Positions 5,874 through 6,739 of a stretch of DNA of 6,739 nucleotides are shown piece by piece (the first letter of the stretch is position 1; each line of letters opens with the position of its first letter). The stretch is from Bacteroidia bacterium (lineage in GTDB: Bacteria; Bacteroidota; Bacteroidia; Bacteroidales; VadinHA17), in assembly GCA_026391515.1 (NCBI GenBank), contig JAPLEC010000014.1, positions 1 through 6,739 on the forward strand. Direction: 5' to 3'. Below the pieces are notes generated by a model. It was not told where the DNA came from and ran no database searches. It saw only the letters and a program-made list of their open reading frames with translations. A program made the position numbers and the translations under genes.

Positions 5874-6739
5874 ACGATTACGATAATATTCGGCCTGATC
5901 CTGATGAATTGCTTGCCTCAATAAAACTTGAAGAAGACCAAAGCAAAAAGGGCAAGCTGAAAATCTTTTTCGGTATGTGCGCAGGCGTTGGTAAAACTTT
6001 CTCAATGCTTGAGTCTGCACACATTGATAAATCAAACGGGAAAGATACGGTTATAGGGTATGTTGAAACTCATAACAGACCTGATACTAATGAGCTTTTA
6101 AAAGGTTTCGAAATAATTCCAAGGAAAATTGTTGAATATAAAGGCACAAAACTAGAGGATACAGATATAGAAGCTGTTATAACAAGGAAGCCTGATATTG
6201 TTCTCATTGATGAACTTGCGCATACCAATGTACCTGGGAGCCGACATATTAAACGATACCAGGATATTCTTGATATTCTTGATATGGGAATTGATGTGTA
6301 TACCACCCTGAATGTCCAGCACCTTGAAAGCAGATCAGATACGGTTTCTCAGATTACAGGTATCGTAGTAAGAGAAACAGTTCCTGATGAGATTTTTGAA
6401 AAAGCTGATGAAGTCGAATTAGTTGATATTACCCCCGATGTACTTCTTCAGAGATTCGCAGACGGGAAGGTTTATACCCCCGAACGATCAGTGGAAGCAA
6501 TCAGGAATTTTTTTAAAAAAGGAAATATTACAGCTTTGCGGGAAATGTCCCTGAGGATTGTAGCTGACAGGGTTGACAGGCAACTACGGGTATATATGCA
6601 GAAGAATCGCATAAAAGGACCATGGAAATCCGGTACGCGCTTCTTAGCGGTTATAGGACCAAGCCCTCAATCAGCCAACCTTCTTCGCTGGGCAAAAAAC
6701 CTTTCATATACGATGGGCGCTACTCTCCTGGCCGTCTAT
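5870..6739 (+). CDS. kdpD: KdpD, potassium/turgor-responsive sensor histidine kinase, N-terminal part
   Basis: The ATG at 5870 overlaps the kdpC stop (ATGA) and the frame runs open for exactly 290 codons to the right edge, so the 3' part is missing. Residues about 28-235 are the cytoplasmic KdpD sensor domain. It has the family P-loop G35-MCAGVGK42-T43, VGYVETH-type text at 61-68 (VIGYVETH), the Walker-B-like segment PDIVLIDELAHTNVPGSRH at 108-126, and TTLNVQHLES at 145-154. The T-P-E-R at 203-206 and the following helix are also typical. From about 255 (TRFLAVIGPSPQSANLLRWA) the universal-stress-protein-like domain begins. Membrane helices, GAF and kinase domains would lie beyond the window. 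KdpD phosphorylates KdpE under K+ limitation to activate the kdp promoter. The absence of a gene between kdpC and kdpD, with a start-stop overlap, implies translational coupling. Confidence 0.96.
   Translation, partial: MNDYDNIRPDPDELLASIKLEEDQSKKGKLKIFFGMCAGVGKTFSMLESAHIDKSNGKDTVIGYVETHNRPDTNELLKGFEIIPRKIVEYKGTKLEDTDIEAVITRKPDIVLIDELAHTNVPGSRHIKRYQDILDILDMGIDVYTTLNVQHLESRSDTVSQITGIVVRETVPDEIFEKADEVELVDITPDVLLQRFADGKVYTPERSVEAIRNFFKKGNITALREMSLRIVADRVDRQLRVYMQKNRIKGPWKSGTRFLAVIGPSPQSANLLRWAKNLSYTMGATLLAVY

Noticed and set aside
6266..6286. Short tandem repeat GATATTCTT within kdpD
   Set aside because: It encodes DILDIL in a normal helix of the KdpD domain right after the conserved PGSRH segment; the frame is intact and it looks like ordinary coding sequence.

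Overview
The window holds a nearly complete high-affinity potassium uptake operon on the + strand, kdpF-like/kdpA/kdpB/kdpC followed by the 5' part of kdpD. A divergently oriented, 3'-truncated gene for an amidohydrolase-family lipoprotein lies on the - strand at the left edge. The four large genes and the truncated kdpD leave little doubt about the right 80% of the window. I found no evidence for a new multi-gene system; the non-routine parts are a small membrane ORF in the kdpF position and a structured 609-base divergent intergenic region.

Organism: the DNA is AT-rich by eye. The left gene carries a lipobox, suggesting an exported lipoprotein. None of the starts has a convincing Shine-Dalgarno sequence, and the only good promoter candidate before the operon matches the Bacteroidota -7 consensus TAnnTTTG rather than TATAAT. 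Together these suggest a Bacteroidota-like Gram-negative bacterium. This is an inference: the Kdp proteins themselves do not fix the phylum.

Layout: 1-763 (-), amidohydrolase lipoprotein, running off the left edge. 764-1372, no convincing gene; it holds a nested inverted repeat (890-946), a second hairpin (1066-1097), a probable kdp promoter (-7 at 1343-1350) and a perfect 12-bp palindrome on that promoter (1348-1359). 1373-1492, single-span membrane peptide in the kdpF position. 1496-3172 kdpA, 3187-5283 kdpB, 5298-5873 kdpC, 5870-6739 kdpD (continues past the right edge).

How the genes work together (family knowledge): KdpA is the channel-like K+-selective subunit, KdpB the P-type ATPase that energises it, KdpC an accessory subunit that assists ATP binding, and KdpF a small stabilising peptide. 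KdpD is the membrane sensor kinase that, with KdpE (not in this window), turns the operon on when K+ is limiting. Gaps of 3, 14 and 14 bases and a 4-base overlap indicate one transcript with the sensor translationally linked to the pump. The amidohydrolase is transcribed away from the operon and has no evident functional tie to it.
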